The position numbers were made by a program, and so were the translations under genes. Below the pieces are notes generated by a model, which did not search any database, was not told the DNA's origin, and saw nothing but the letters and a program-made list of their open reading frames with translations. DNA of 64,000 nucleotides from Plazaster borealis (lineage: Eukaryota > Echinodermata > Asteroidea > Forcipulatida > Labidiasteridae), in assembly GCA_021014325.1 (NCBI GenBank), contig CM037462.1, forward strand, positions 21,720,135-21,784,134, written 5' to 3'. This document shows, piece after piece, positions 37,701 through 43,791 of the stretch; within the stretch, counting starts at the first letter, position 1, and every line of letters begins with the position of its first letter.

Positions 37701-38160
37701 TCCGTATTTAATTACTTGGCTGCTATCTGTACGCTTTAAGTAATTTTAAATCTTATTTTAAATATTTTTATTGCCTAGGTTTTATTGTGAGGCGCTTAGG
37801 GGTATTTTACATAAGGCGTTGTATAAATGCCTTTTTATTACTATTTATTTATTAATAATCTATTCATAGTGTGACATCACTTGTTTAGCAGTTAAATCAA
37901 TTCCTGTGGCAACTTATCTTGTGATAAACATTTGTTCTCAGTGAAATCGAGGGTTCTTGATTAATCACAGACTTTTGTGTCTTGCCGTGCAGGTCCCTAC
38001 CCATTTTGATGAAACCGATCCGATTGTGGATGTTGGCGTCGCAGGGCTTCACTTCACTGACTTCAAAGGCACCAGGGAGATCGAAGACTTCCTGCAGCAG
38101 CAACCGGACTGGGTCTACACCATCCCTTTCCTCGGTGTGTATGACTCGTGGATCTTTTGA
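13478..38160 (+). CDS. ERMP1: ERMP1, endoplasmic reticulum metallopeptidase 1 (M28 family), 12 exons, 5' partial
   Basis: Joined exons: 13478-13711, 15210-15356, 20413-20505, 24700-24903, 26046-26278, 29110-29299, 30824-31017, 31659-31811, 33110-33312, 34613-34725, 36636-36811, 37993-38160. They encode about 702 residues in one uninterrupted frame, and every junction has an AG acceptor and a GT donor. The protein matches my knowledge of ERMP1/Fxna, an ER-membrane zinc peptidase of family M28 that vertebrate work links to ovarian follicle development. Visible: GASDDA (metal-bridging Asp), FLFNGAEE (general-base Glu and zinc-ligand Glu), NLEAAG, and YHTKYD (last zinc-ligand His). Several hydrophobic membrane segments follow, then a C-terminal lumenal domain ending in DSWIF. 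Human ERMP1 is about 900 residues, so roughly 200 N-terminal residues are missing, including the first membrane segment and the HFD zinc motif. I searched upstream to base 1 by eye and did not find them. Confidence 0.95.
14176..14337. mobile_element. hAT-like MITE (GGGCCCAATTTCAT family)
   Basis: Inverted ends gagcccaatttcataaag and ctttatgaaattgggtc enclose words such as tgctaagcaaag and ttctgcttagca. It lies in an ERMP1 intron. Family copies are also at about 21271-21465, 42732-42927 and 43943-44176. Confidence 0.68.
15210..15356 (+). CDS. ERMP1: ERMP1 exon: [11 protein letters not shown] to RDFGNIP
   Basis: A 147-base exon with acceptor tttccag and donor gg|gtaaat. It encodes [19 protein letters not shown], then [27 protein letters not shown] and RDFGNIPG are the segments that form the substrate pocket in ERMP1-type M28 enzymes. 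It is in phase 1 at both ends, matching the flanking exons. Confidence 0.95.
15395..15705 (-). mobile_element. tRNA-headed SINE, Leu/Ser-like
   Basis: Reverse-oriented counterpart of 34225-34555. Its head is at the right (agaccgctcggccacgaca) and it runs left to acatcacaaggccgtac. Confidence 0.78.
16006..16150. mobile_element. CAGGCCT-ended MITE, 145 bp, 6-bp duplication ccttat
   Basis: Ends CAGGCCTGGAATTTCATC and GTTATTCCAGGCCTG. It is flanked by ccttat at 16000-16005 and 16151-16156. It shares terminal sequence and duplication length with 5566-6524. A related fragment lies beside it at about 15895-15999, and others at about 30250-30410, 2750-2873 and 24-105. Confidence 0.8.
17397..17576. 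mobile_element. MITE with GGCATGATATT ends, copy 1
   Basis: Starts aggcatgatattcttcctac and ends ctttgccaagggcctaatacatgc. Relatives lie at about 25789-25953 and 63709-63902. Confidence 0.62.
17955..18050 (+). mobile_element. tRNA-like SINE fragment
   Basis: atctcggtggtctagtggaa and gttgtgggttcgtatcccac are A- and B-box-like. The minus-strand sequence at about 25150-25250 is a relative. Confidence 0.6.
18310..18520 (+). mobile_element. tRNA-headed SINE, Leu/Ser-like, diverged
   Basis: Contains gtcatggccgagcggtctaa, gttttgaatcctagcctgg and tgtgtccttgagtgagatac. Confidence 0.68.
18871..19048. mobile_element. Short MITE with AAACATGTTTAG ends
   Basis: Inverted ends aaacatgtttagcatcctgc and gcagggacactaaacatgt. 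The interior has ccggccg and two caagatgg / caagacaa lines. ERMP1 intron. Confidence 0.58.
19365..19730 (+). mobile_element. TTAA-type MITE, reference copy
   Basis: Inverted ends AGGCACTGGACATGTTTGG and CCAAACGTGTCCATTGCCA, flanked by TTAA at 19361-19364 and 19731-19734. The interior includes tacttggtaacgagcaac, gagaaacgactccctctg and ttttcacaggtttgttatt. No coding capacity. A TTAA target is typical of piggyBac and Kolobok groups; the group is not decided. Confidence 0.8.
19795..20025 (-). repeat. Dispersed repeat, copy 1 of 3
   Basis: Shares acaaaaaacatcaagataaaa, gaatgctccaga.tgcac and gcttttaaaaccaagat with copies at about 25485-25690 and 33640-33845. All three have gggagaac at the same end. 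It is possibly a SINE or LINE 3' fragment; the class is not decided. Confidence 0.6.
20413..20505 (+). CDS. ERMP1: ERMP1 exon: zinc-ligand histidine YHTKYD
   Basis: A 93-base exon after a roughly 5-kb intron, with acceptor gtgcag and donor gtaaga. It encodes [20 protein letters not shown], then [11 protein letters not shown]. The His in YHTKYD is the C-terminal zinc ligand of the M28 site. Confidence 0.95.
20560..20885 (+). mobile_element. Foldback MITE (ERMP1 intron), partner of 29645-30035
   Basis: Inverted ends tattatacaggattggtaag and aaccaatcctgtataata, with the interior ttctgtgaaatatttccctc. An inverted-orientation relative occupies about 29645-30035. Confidence 0.7.
21271..21465. mobile_element. 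hAT-like MITE copy
   Basis: Ends aaggtccaatttcataaagc and gctttatgaaattgggctc are inverted repeats, with aagcacaaaaacttgctaag inside. ERMP1 intron. Confidence 0.68.
21750..22165 (+). mobile_element. tRNA-headed SINE, Leu/Ser-like, full length
   Basis: The head gtcgtggccgagcggataag to gggttcaaatcccagtcgtg has A- and B-box-like words and a long variable arm, as in class II tRNAs. The body ends agcgctatataagaactgc followed by (att)n. It lies in an ERMP1 intron. Other copies are at 15395-15705, 18310-18520, 32155-32425, 34225-34555, 44310-44490 and 45095-45240. Confidence 0.8.
22255..22440 (+). mobile_element. tRNA-headed SINE, Lys-like
   Basis: The head ggctagatagctcagttgg to ggttcaaatctcgctctag resembles a class I tRNA with A box and B box. 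It is flanked by gggagaccgcc and tttttcaaccccaaat. Relatives are at 26740-26895, 27575-27715 and 30480-30775. ERMP1 intron. Confidence 0.75.
23380..23610 (+). repeat. Dispersed repeat related to 45430-45960 (unoccupied site)
   Basis: Shares cactaatg.taaaa.agaagct, tccaagttttatgtttact, gcttgtctgacagc.gggtat and gcaaaagtga with the LRRC42 intron 2 copy. It lies in an ERMP1 intron. Confidence 0.72.
24405..24650 (+). mobile_element. tRNA-headed SINE with GTTTTCCTCC body
   Basis: gttggctcagtggtttcttg and ctggttcgaattccacctc form the tRNA-like head. The body has gcgtgggttttcctccattt and gggggttttcctcccacat, and the tail is (aaat)n. It lies about 50 bases before the ERMP1 exon at 24700. Confidence 0.7.
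24700..24903 (+). CDS. ERMP1: ERMP1 exon: end of peptidase domain and first membrane segment in the window
   Basis: A 204-base exon with acceptor acacag and donor gtgagt. It encodes [16 protein letters not shown], then [20 protein letters not shown], then a hydrophobic run ([19 protein letters not shown]) followed by basic RRK. This marks the switch from the lumenal catalytic domain to the membrane domain. Confidence 0.94.
25150..25250 (-). mobile_element. tRNA-like SINE fragment
   Basis: Reverse complement carries cagtggtatagcaatcaaaa and gttgtgggtttgaatcccac, like 17955-18050. Confidence 0.6.
25485..25690 (-). repeat. Dispersed repeat, copy 2 of 3
   Basis: Contains atagaatgctccagattgc, gcttttaaaaccaagataaac and acctggggagaaccctga. 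See the copy at 19795. Confidence 0.6.
25789..25953. mobile_element. MITE with GGCATGATATT ends, copy 2
   Basis: Starts aggcatgatattcttcctac and ends tccaagaaccaaatatc. It lies just upstream of the ERMP1 exon at 26046. Confidence 0.62.
26046..26278 (+). CDS. ERMP1: ERMP1 exon: transmembrane segments
   Basis: A 233-base exon with acceptor tttacag and donor gtaact. It encodes [17 protein letters not shown], then two hydrophobic stretches ([20 protein letters not shown] and [15 protein letters not shown]). It ends at a codon boundary in KLHT. It continues the multi-pass membrane domain of ERMP1. Confidence 0.93.
26740..26895 (-). mobile_element. tRNA-headed SINE, Lys-like, head internally shortened
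   Basis: Reverse-oriented actgagctatctagccctat with gactagagcg. The anticodon-arm part of the head is missing. Confidence 0.7.
27575..27715 (+). mobile_element. tRNA-headed SINE, Lys-like
   Basis: gactagatagctcagttggt to ctctagtc gives a perfect 7-base acceptor stem. However, the anticodon loop lacks the invariant T33 and its stem has a mismatch, so it is not a functional tRNA gene. Confidence 0.75.
28346..28660. mobile_element. Foldback MITE with GAGGGCGCTGTT ends (ERMP1 intron)
   Basis: The outer pair is agagggcgctgtt and aacagcgccctct. The inner pair is gagagagttgcgacaactt and aagttgtcgcaactctct, with aagccatttt / aaaatggctt. A direct tgggtccaat repeat sits near the centre (about 28424-28450). 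Confidence 0.72.
29110..29299 (+). CDS. ERMP1: ERMP1 exon: transmembrane segments
   Basis: A 190-base exon with acceptor gtgtag and donor gtacat. It encodes [18 protein letters not shown], then membrane runs around [20 protein letters not shown] and [15 protein letters not shown], and ends in TSFQE. Frame runs straight from the previous exon ([10 protein letters not shown]). Confidence 0.93.
29335..29650 (+). mobile_element. Foldback MITE with internal hairpin (ERMP1 intron)
   Basis: Starts aaagggatggtatacgtttgg and ends cattatacagaccctttaaag. Inside, ctgagaaacgttactg and cagtaacgcttctcag form a strong hairpin at about 29520-29553. Relatives lie at 41510-41875, 46660-47035, 50190-50510 and 54320-54690. 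Confidence 0.7.
29645..30035 (-). mobile_element. Foldback MITE (ERMP1 intron), relative of 20560-20885
   Basis: Starts ttaaagctattatacaggac and ends caatcctgtctaatacctttaa. It carries the same interior words in reverse orientation. Confidence 0.7.
30480..30775 (-). mobile_element. tRNA-headed SINE, Lys-like, interrupted
   Basis: The body (ttggggttgaac...ttagagcg) and head (actgagctatctagcccta) are separated by about 180 foreign bases (about 30526-30705). That insert contains a run of 19 C and tactgcgaactgtgtacaa, related to the MITE at 48440-49115. It lies 49 bases before an ERMP1 exon. Confidence 0.7.
30824..31017 (+). CDS. ERMP1: ERMP1 exon: transmembrane segments
   Basis: A 194-base exon with acceptor tgacag and donor gtgagt. 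It encodes [20 protein letters not shown], then [20 protein letters not shown], then the hydrophobic [19 protein letters not shown]. It ends at a codon boundary. Confidence 0.93.
31141..31395 (+). repeat. Two direct repeats 184 bases apart (ERMP1 intron)
   Basis: caaaagagggacaataggag to gtgttaacacactt occurs at about 31148-31198 and again at about 31334-31384. Between them are two ggtccccagttgg copies. Confidence 0.7.
31659..31811 (+). CDS. ERMP1: ERMP1 exon: last transmembrane segment
   Basis: A 153-base exon of 51 whole codons, with acceptor ttgacag and donor gtaaac. It encodes [16 protein letters not shown], then the hydrophobic [20 protein letters not shown], then [15 protein letters not shown]. 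The Pro-rich exit marks the start of the C-terminal lumenal domain. Confidence 0.93.
31812..33109 (+). other. ERMP1 intron, mostly unrecognised apart from one SINE
   Basis: Apart from the SINE at 32155-32425, I see a short gggacaggcccaac inverted pair at about 32427-32500 and otherwise AT-rich sequence. No extra exon seen. Confidence 0.55.
32155..32425 (-). mobile_element. tRNA-headed SINE, Leu/Ser-like
   Basis: The reverse-oriented head (tacactagaccgctcgaaca) is at the right. The body contains gataagtgtactgggttctt, as in 21750-22165. Confidence 0.72.
33110..33312 (+). CDS. ERMP1: ERMP1 exon: C-terminal lumenal domain
   Basis: A 203-base exon with acceptor tttaag and donor gtaaat. It encodes [20 protein letters not shown], then [18 protein letters not shown], then [21 protein letters not shown]. 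Two Cys residues in CEKDMPYC could form a lumenal disulfide. Confidence 0.93.
33640..33845 (-). repeat. Dispersed repeat, copy 3 of 3
   Basis: Contains acatcaagataaaaccattt, gaatgctccagaatgcac and aatcctggggagaacgctg. See the copy at 19795. Confidence 0.6.
34225..34555 (+). mobile_element. tRNA-headed SINE, Leu/Ser-like
   Basis: The head atggccgagcggtctagttc to gggttcgatacccggtcatg is followed by cttgtgccctggagcaagac. The body ctaccagccaggctcctagt is shared with the minus copy at 15395-15705. Confidence 0.78.
34613..34725 (+). CDS. ERMP1: ERMP1 exon: C-terminal lumenal domain
   Basis: A 113-base exon with acceptor ccacag and donor gtgagt. It encodes (R)[20 protein letters not shown], then [20 protein letters not shown] is a potential N-glycosylation site, in keeping with a lumenal position. 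Confidence 0.92.
35177..36383 (-). mobile_element. TTAA-type MITE split by the 35293-36121 insertion
   Basis: The left half (cctttaaaggcactgaacac... tcaattggtcattta) and right half (tttaagttgcaagaaaatga... accaaacgtgtacacaccctttaa) together make the same element as at 19365-19730, in reverse orientation. Confidence 0.78.
35293..36121. mobile_element. CAGGCATGAGAAT-ended transposon, 829 bp, 6-bp duplication, inside a MITE
   Basis: Ends CAGGCATGAGAAT and ATTCTCATGCCTG, flanked by cattta at 35287-35292 and 36122-36127. It interrupts a TTAA-type MITE whose halves are about 35177-35292 and 36122-36383. Its interior carries ccgga / tccgg words and no convincing reading frame. Confidence 0.85.
36636..36811 (+). 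CDS. ERMP1: ERMP1 exon: C-terminal lumenal domain
   Basis: A 176-base exon with acceptor gatag and donor gtagga. It encodes [20 protein letters not shown], then [20 protein letters not shown] and WMDMK. Frame is kept with both neighbouring exons. Confidence 0.93.
36812..37992 (+). other. ERMP1 last intron, no gene or clear repeat
   Basis: Contains a G/A-rich stretch at about 36840-36900. At about 36970-37420, gtccaggaaa- and ccggac-type words suggest a degraded foldback element (ttaatccaggacaggtagtc / ggttttcctggactaatttt). No exon seen. Confidence 0.5.
37993..38160 (+). CDS. ERMP1: ERMP1 terminal coding exon with stop codon
   Basis: The acceptor is cgtgcag. It encodes [20 protein letters not shown], then [20 protein letters not shown], and ends VYDSWIF with TGA at 38158-38160. 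The predicted C-terminus is where ERMP1 proteins normally end. Confidence 0.94.
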   Translation, partial: VPTHFDETDPIVDVGVAGLHFTDFKGTREIEDFLQQQPDWVYTIPFLGVYDSWIF

Positions 38161-38232
38161 GAAAGAGTGAGGGCGCTTTTTCATTCTGTCCATCTGTACG
38201 GAAGATTTCATGAGACCTACACCCGTAGAGTA

Positions 38233-38238
38233 AATAAA
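38233..38238 (+). terminator. ERMP1: Candidate ERMP1 polyadenylation signal AATAAA
   Basis: An AATAAA lies 73 bases after the ERMP1 stop codon and before the minisatellite. If used, the 3' UTR would be about 90-100 bases and the minisatellite would lie outside the mature message. Transcript ends are not visible from sequence alone. Confidence 0.45.
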
Positions 38239-38333
38239 AAAGTTCAGGTGTTGGTCAGGATGGATTGACATCAAAATAATTAGATAACCTGTTTACCAGC
38301 AAGAAAAATTAAGCATTTAAAAAGAATCACAGT

Positions 38334-38980
38334 GTGGATGTCTCATTCACAATGTTGATGGCTCATTGACTATGTGGATGTCTCATTCACTTTGTGGATG
38401 TCTCATTCATTGAGTGGATGTCTCATTCGCCGAGTGGATGTCTCATTCGCTGAGTGGATGTCTCATTCACAATGTGGATGGCTCATTTACTATGTGGATG
38501 TCTCATTCACTTTGCGGATGTCTCATTCATTGAGTGGATTTCTCATTCGCTGAGTGGATGTCTCATTCACAATGTGGATGTCTCATTCGCTGAGTGGATG
38601 TCTCATTCACAATGTGGATGTCTCATTCGCTGAGTGGATGTCTCATTCACAATGTGGATGTCTCATTCACTTTGCGGATGTCTCATTCATTGAGTGGATG
38701 TCTCATTCGCCGAGTGGATGTCTCATTCGCTGAGTGGATGTCTCATTCGCTGAGTGGATGTCTCATTCACTGAGTGGATGTCTCATTCGCCGAGTGGATG
38801 TCTCATTCGCCGAGTGGATGTCTCATTCGCTGAGTGGATGTCTCATTCGCCGAGTGGATGTCTCATTCGCTGAATGGATGTCTCATTCACAATGTGGATG
38901 TCTCATTCACTGAGTGGATCTGTCATCCACCATTTGGTTGTCTCATTCGCTGAGTGGATGTCTCATTCACTGATTGGATG
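38334..38980 (+). repeat. Minisatellite, 20-bp unit, about 32 copies
   Basis: The unit is close to TCTCATTCGCTGAGTGGATG, repeated without any length change from 38341 to 38980. Variation is concentrated at unit positions 9-14 (gctgag, gccgag, acaatg, actttg, attgag, actgag), while TCTCATTC and TGGATG stay fixed. It starts 174 bases after the ERMP1 stop. The 20-base period is not a multiple of three, so it is not coding. Confidence 0.95.
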
Positions 38981-41089
38981 ACAATCACTATGTGTAGTTG
39001 AGGTTATGTTAGAATGCACCATAACATTTTGATGAGCCCTTTAGCCTCATTATACACCTGTCAATTGTTGACCCAACCCCAACCCTCCTACCCCGCATAC
39101 CATAGCCTCCCTGTAGTCTGGATTGTAGATTAGTACAATGAAGGGGTTTCTTTCCTACAGGGTTCATATTTGCAAATAAAAATATCAAAACACCCACCCC
39201 ACCCCCTCTACTTCCCTCAAGAAAAAAAGGGAGGGAAAAAGACATAATTATTTTAGATTCCTTTGGATTACATAATGACAGTACTCACCAAATAATTTTT
39301 TGCAAAATTAAGTGTGTCAAATTTTTTACTCAAAATTTGTTTACAATGCACACAACAAATTGTTTTATTTCTAGAGAAAAATCTTTGTCCATTCTGGAAT
39401 GAAATGATATCAGATTGAATCAGTCATCAAAAGTGTTGATAAATCGATTACAAATCCAAGTCCTTGGGTTTCATCAAGAAAAGACAAGTCCTCAGAGTAG
39501 CCCTTGGGAACCCTGAAGGGCTGGAGGGAAGGGCGAGAAAGGGTGGGAGGGAGGGGGGTCAATATTTGATGGCTAAAATTTAGATTTTATATCAGTATGC
39601 ATCTCTTGAGGTAGAATAATCCAAAGGTGTTTTTTTAATTTATTGTCAGAAAACCTGATGAAGGCAGGTTTGTTTTTAGATTAAACAAAATTATCAAATA
39701 CTTTTTTATTTGGAGTCTGTCGAGGATAATGTGTTTAATAGGAGTGTTTATTGTCTTTCAGAATGTTAAAGGGTTGGTACAAATTTATATCTTGTTCGAA
39801 GGTAAAGTACACAATTGTTCTTTGGAATAGTAAATAAAACCACATGTTGTAGTTTTCAGTTTTTGTTTTCAAAATCAAGGCTGGAAGGGTTAAAATAGTC
39901 AGGCACCTTTTTGGTGTAATACAACGGGTTTCATTATTGCTAATGCAGACAGGGGGTATGACAAAGATGGTGAAAGCAAGATCAAGGGTTATTGAAGTTT
40001 TTTAAAGATAATGTACCTACCCTTTAAAAGGTGTATTTTATTTAATTATTTTTCCCGACACTTGGCTTTTACTTTGTTGGCATGAAATTATATAAATTTT
40101 GAATGTTTTTCAATGTTGAAAGAAAATAAGTCTTAATAGGTTTAGGACAAAAAGGCTTTTACACTCTGAAATATTTTATGGAAATTGCAGATTAGAGAGA
40201 AACTATATGTCAGTTGTTAGCCGCAAGCAGAAAAGTATTGCATTTTGCCCGGTTCAAAACGCAAGGAGACAAGTAACTATTTTGCTGAACTGCCAACGTT
40301 TGCATCTTGCAATCGGGGAGATTTTGTACAACAATCAGGGAGATATTTAGAATTACATTCAACATAATAGGGAAAAAGTTTCCATAATCAGGGAGATTTC
40401 AAAATTTGTTCATCAGAACATGGACAGATTGGTTTATTTTTAGGGAACTCAGCGTTTGTACATTTTTTTATAAGGGATAATGTTAGGAATGAGCATTTTT
40501 AGTGTTTTAATGTTTTGAATTGCCAAATTGAAACAACTTATATGCTTTGAAATCATTTTATTGCAAAGCAGCAATTGTTATGGACTTGTGTTTGTTAATT
40601 TATTAACGTTTTTAAAATGTTGCTTTTTGTGATTGTTAAATTAAAAAAAACTTCATCATTGTTAATTAAATTGTATTATTAGTGCAGTTCCCTTTGAAAT
40701 TAACTTAAAGGAAAGTACTTCATGGGTTTTTGAAAGATTTAAGTAATTCCAATCCTCCTTTTTTTCAAGAAACACAATTCAACCAAAATCAAATCATTGA
40801 TCATATTTGGTGAAAACAAGAATAAATGGTTTGATAGTTTGTCAGGAAATTTGTTCACATTCATATACATGCTTACTACAATTGCAGCAATCAAAATAAA
40901 CAATGGTAAATTTTAGGTCTTCAAATAGCAGAGGTATTTCCTTGACTATGACAGTAATTCAGACAAAAACTTTTCTGTAGAGGATTGGTACTGGTATGAA
41001 CTTTATAATCAGTAAGTTTAAAGATTGAAATTTGTTGATAATTATGAATCATGTACTTTGTTATGAGTACTTAAGAAGTCATTCCTTAT
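38981..41089. other. Intergenic, AT-rich, no gene or clear repeat
   Basis: Poly-T/A-rich sequence with a C-rich stretch at about 39070-39230. No exon-like segment, tRNA or inverted-repeat element was recognised. Confidence 0.55.
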
Positions 41090-41509
41090 AGTTCTTTTAG
41101 ATGTTTACCGCACTGTCGCCTTCTTGGTCATGTTCCCTGCGTTCTCAAGCAATCATGAACACGCATTGTCTTCAGACCTGTCAGGGGACCAGACTATTTT
41201 TACTCCAGCCTCGGTTTGGCTGCATTGATTTCAATGAGAGAGAGAAAAAAACCAAGATGGCCACTCCACTAGAAATGTCTAAAGCTATTGCAACTTGAAG
41301 AATATGCCAGTTGTTGTGTTTATGTGCAATTCAATCACCATTGACACTCATGTGATTTTAAAATATATGAACCAAACATATCGCCAGTTGTTAAGGTATA
41401 ATTTGTTTTAATTAATAGTTAGATGCTTTGTAATAGAGCAATAAAATGTTGGAAATAATCGAGAGCAAAAGCTTTGGTCGTTGTTCTCATACATGTAACC
41501 TCCCAATTA

Positions 41510-41875
41510 AAGGGACTGTATACATTTGGTGTTGACTCTGAAAACTACTGGCAATAAAAACTTTTTGAGAAACTTTTCACTTCAAAGTACTGCCGTTATA
41601 GAAAAAGATATAACTTTTTATCCCCACAAAATTTGAATCTGAGAAGCGTTACTGCAGTAACGTTTCTCAGATTGTGTATTCCAATTGCAGGTTATTCTTC
41701 CCACATGGGACATAATCGCTCCAGATTTTCGGCAATATCTCAAAAACGCTACCACCTTTTGAAATGAAATTTTCACAGGTCAGTTTTATGGTATATATCT
41801 ACAAAGTTCTGTATAGGATTGAAACAAACAGTGGGTTCCAATTACCAATCGTATACAATCCCTTTAAAGATAACA
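41510..41875 (-). mobile_element. Foldback MITE with internal hairpin (intergenic)
   Basis: Ends aaagggactgtatacatttgg and accaatcgtatacaatccctttaaag. An inner palindrome at about 41636-41673 pairs ctgagaagcgttactg with cagtaacgtttctcag. Same family as 29335-29650. Confidence 0.72.
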
Positions 41876-42119
41876 TTTACTGAAGCTGTAATGACGACCT
41901 TGTAGTAGAGACGAGTCCATAGTCAACTAAGCAACTTTTGTGTCTAAATTTAACTTGCCATCACAGCACAGCAATTTAAATGACCAATTCGCCGTATTTT
42001 TGACCGCGTGAGGGCGTATGTGAGCCGAATTCACGCGATGCAAAACAAGTAAACAAACTGGGGGTTTTCATTGTTGTTATTATTATGTTTATGTAAGCGC
42101 CCTCGTGCGGTCAAAAATA

Positions 42120-42280
42120 AGATCAATTTCATAGAGCTGCTTTGGCACAAAAAGTAGCTGAGCACAAAACAAATAACATGTGTGCCATTTGCAACTGGTG
42201 TCCTGGTTATTTTTGCTTGGCAGAAAATTATTTAGCACCATTGTCTGCTTAAGCAGCTCTAGGACATTGTACCCTAGGAA
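42120..42280. mobile_element. hAT-like MITE copy, degraded
   Basis: Contains atcaatttcatagagctgc and gcttaagcagctctagga as inverted ends of the same family. Confidence 0.55.
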
Positions 42281-42731
42281 TGGCTGAAACCTATTAGTAA
42301 TGTTTGTTGCTTGGTGTCAATTTGAGGATGAAAATAACTTTTCAACACTGTTGGAAAAAAAACAATAAAATCCTATGATATTGGTAACAAGATCTGAAGA
42401 CTATTTTGTAGGATTTCTTATATTTTGTTATATTATTACCAATAATTAGGCCTACTTTGCATCATAAACCACAATGCCCCTCTCCCCACGTCTCTATTTG
42501 CTGTTGCCTGTGGTGGTCCTTGATCACCAACCACCCAAGTTTACAACAACCTCTATCTTTGCATCTTGGTTCATCACAGGTTGCTAATCTCGTTCTCTTT
42601 GATCAAACGCTGCTACCACTCTACAACTGAGAATCGTGAACACACAGTTACATCTGGCCAGACATGATTTACATACACAGCTCCCGAACTCTGGAACCGG
42701 CTTCCAACACATGTTAGGAAAGTGAACTCAC

Positions 42732-42927
42732 CAGGGCCAAATTTCATAGAGTCGCTTAAGCAGAAAATATTGCTTAACAATTGTCTGCTAATCAGAAATG
42801 AGCAGGATACCAGTTCCAAAGTGTACATGTGACATGATAGTTTGGCTGGTAACCTTATTCTGGTAAGCATAATTTTGTTGTGCTTAGCTACTTTTTGTGC
42901 TTAAGAAGCTCTAAGAAACTGGGCCCA
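42732..42927. mobile_element. hAT-like MITE copy
   Basis: Starts cagggccaaatttcatagag and ends ctctaagaaactgggcccag. The interior ctggtaaccttattctggta is shared with partial copies at about 20085-20177 and 24070-24191. The CAGGG ends suggest hAT. Confidence 0.68.
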
Positions 42928-43142
42928 GATCTGTTCAAGAGTTCACTTAAAACCCATCTGCTTAGCATGTGACTTTCAAACATTTCTCCTGCCAGTTGTT
43001 TCACTTCATCTTGTGAAACTGTGTCATGCGTTGTTTGTATATAATGTTTAGTTTAAGAATTGTTCGTGTTCATTAAGTGAGTTTCCTGCTTGTACAGCGT
43101 ATTGGGGTCTTGCCATGGACGGAATGCGATTTACAAGAATGG

Positions 43143-43148
43143 TTTATT
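43143..43148 (-). terminator. LRRC42: Candidate LRRC42 polyadenylation signal
   Basis: AATAAA on the minus strand (tttatt on +) lies about 100 bases after the LRRC42 stop codon. It is the nearest canonical signal seen; its use is inferred. Confidence 0.4.
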
Positions 43149-43249
43149 GTTATTATCCATAAAAGGGGGTCTTTCCAAGTTCTTCTACTCTTCTACAGAT
43201 TCCTCATGGTTCAGGAGGAAACTTTTTGTTTTCACCTTGGGGTAGTATT

Positions 43250-43791
43250 CTACTTTTGAGCATCAACAGTTTCTTTCGTATGTGTAGCGCCATTTTCCTC
43301 CCAATGAAGGATGTCAGAGAAGCCTTTGGAGAGAACTTGGGAGCAGAGTTTGATTTTCTTTCTCGGAGGTGGTTTTGCTTGTTTCACCGGCTGCTCTGAG
43401 ATGTGCTCTATCTGATTCTCTTTTCCTTTTACGTCTTCTTGCTCAAGCTCTAACGTTCTTAAATCTAGCCACTTTCTGTCCTGCTTTTTTTGTTGAGTTG
43501 AGCGTTTCATATCCCGAGATGAATATTGCATGCTTAGTTCATTGTTGAGTGTTGACAGCTCATCATCCCAGGCGTTGACCTGCCCAACTTCTCGAAAACA
43601 TCCTGCTTGTGTACTTTGTTGTCTGGCAACCTTTGACCTTCCACCCCTCTCCTTGGTTAAAAGGTCAGCTTGATGGTTGTCCAGGTTACTGCTCACTGCT
43701 GCAACAAGTTGTATAATGGGAAAGTCATGGACTTTTGTTTTCGGTTTAGAAGACTTTATTATGTTCGCCAGTCTCTTCTGCGTTCTTCCAT
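43250..43791 (-). CDS. LRRC42: LRRC42 terminal exon, long basic tail
   Basis: The acceptor is GTTTCAG. The exon completes Y of ARFYG and continues GRTQKRLANIIKSSKPKTK. The rest is hydrophilic and low-complexity (KKQDRKWLDLRTLELEQEDV, KQAKPPPRKKIKLCSQ). PPRKKIK resembles a nuclear localisation signal. Stop TAG is at 43250-43252. The tail is less conserved than the rest, and I assign it by in-frame splicing and the RFYG junction. Confidence 0.88.

Noticed and set aside
38334..38980. CRISPR-like regular array
   Set aside because: The repeat is a contiguous 20-bp minisatellite without spacers, in a eukaryotic intergenic region.
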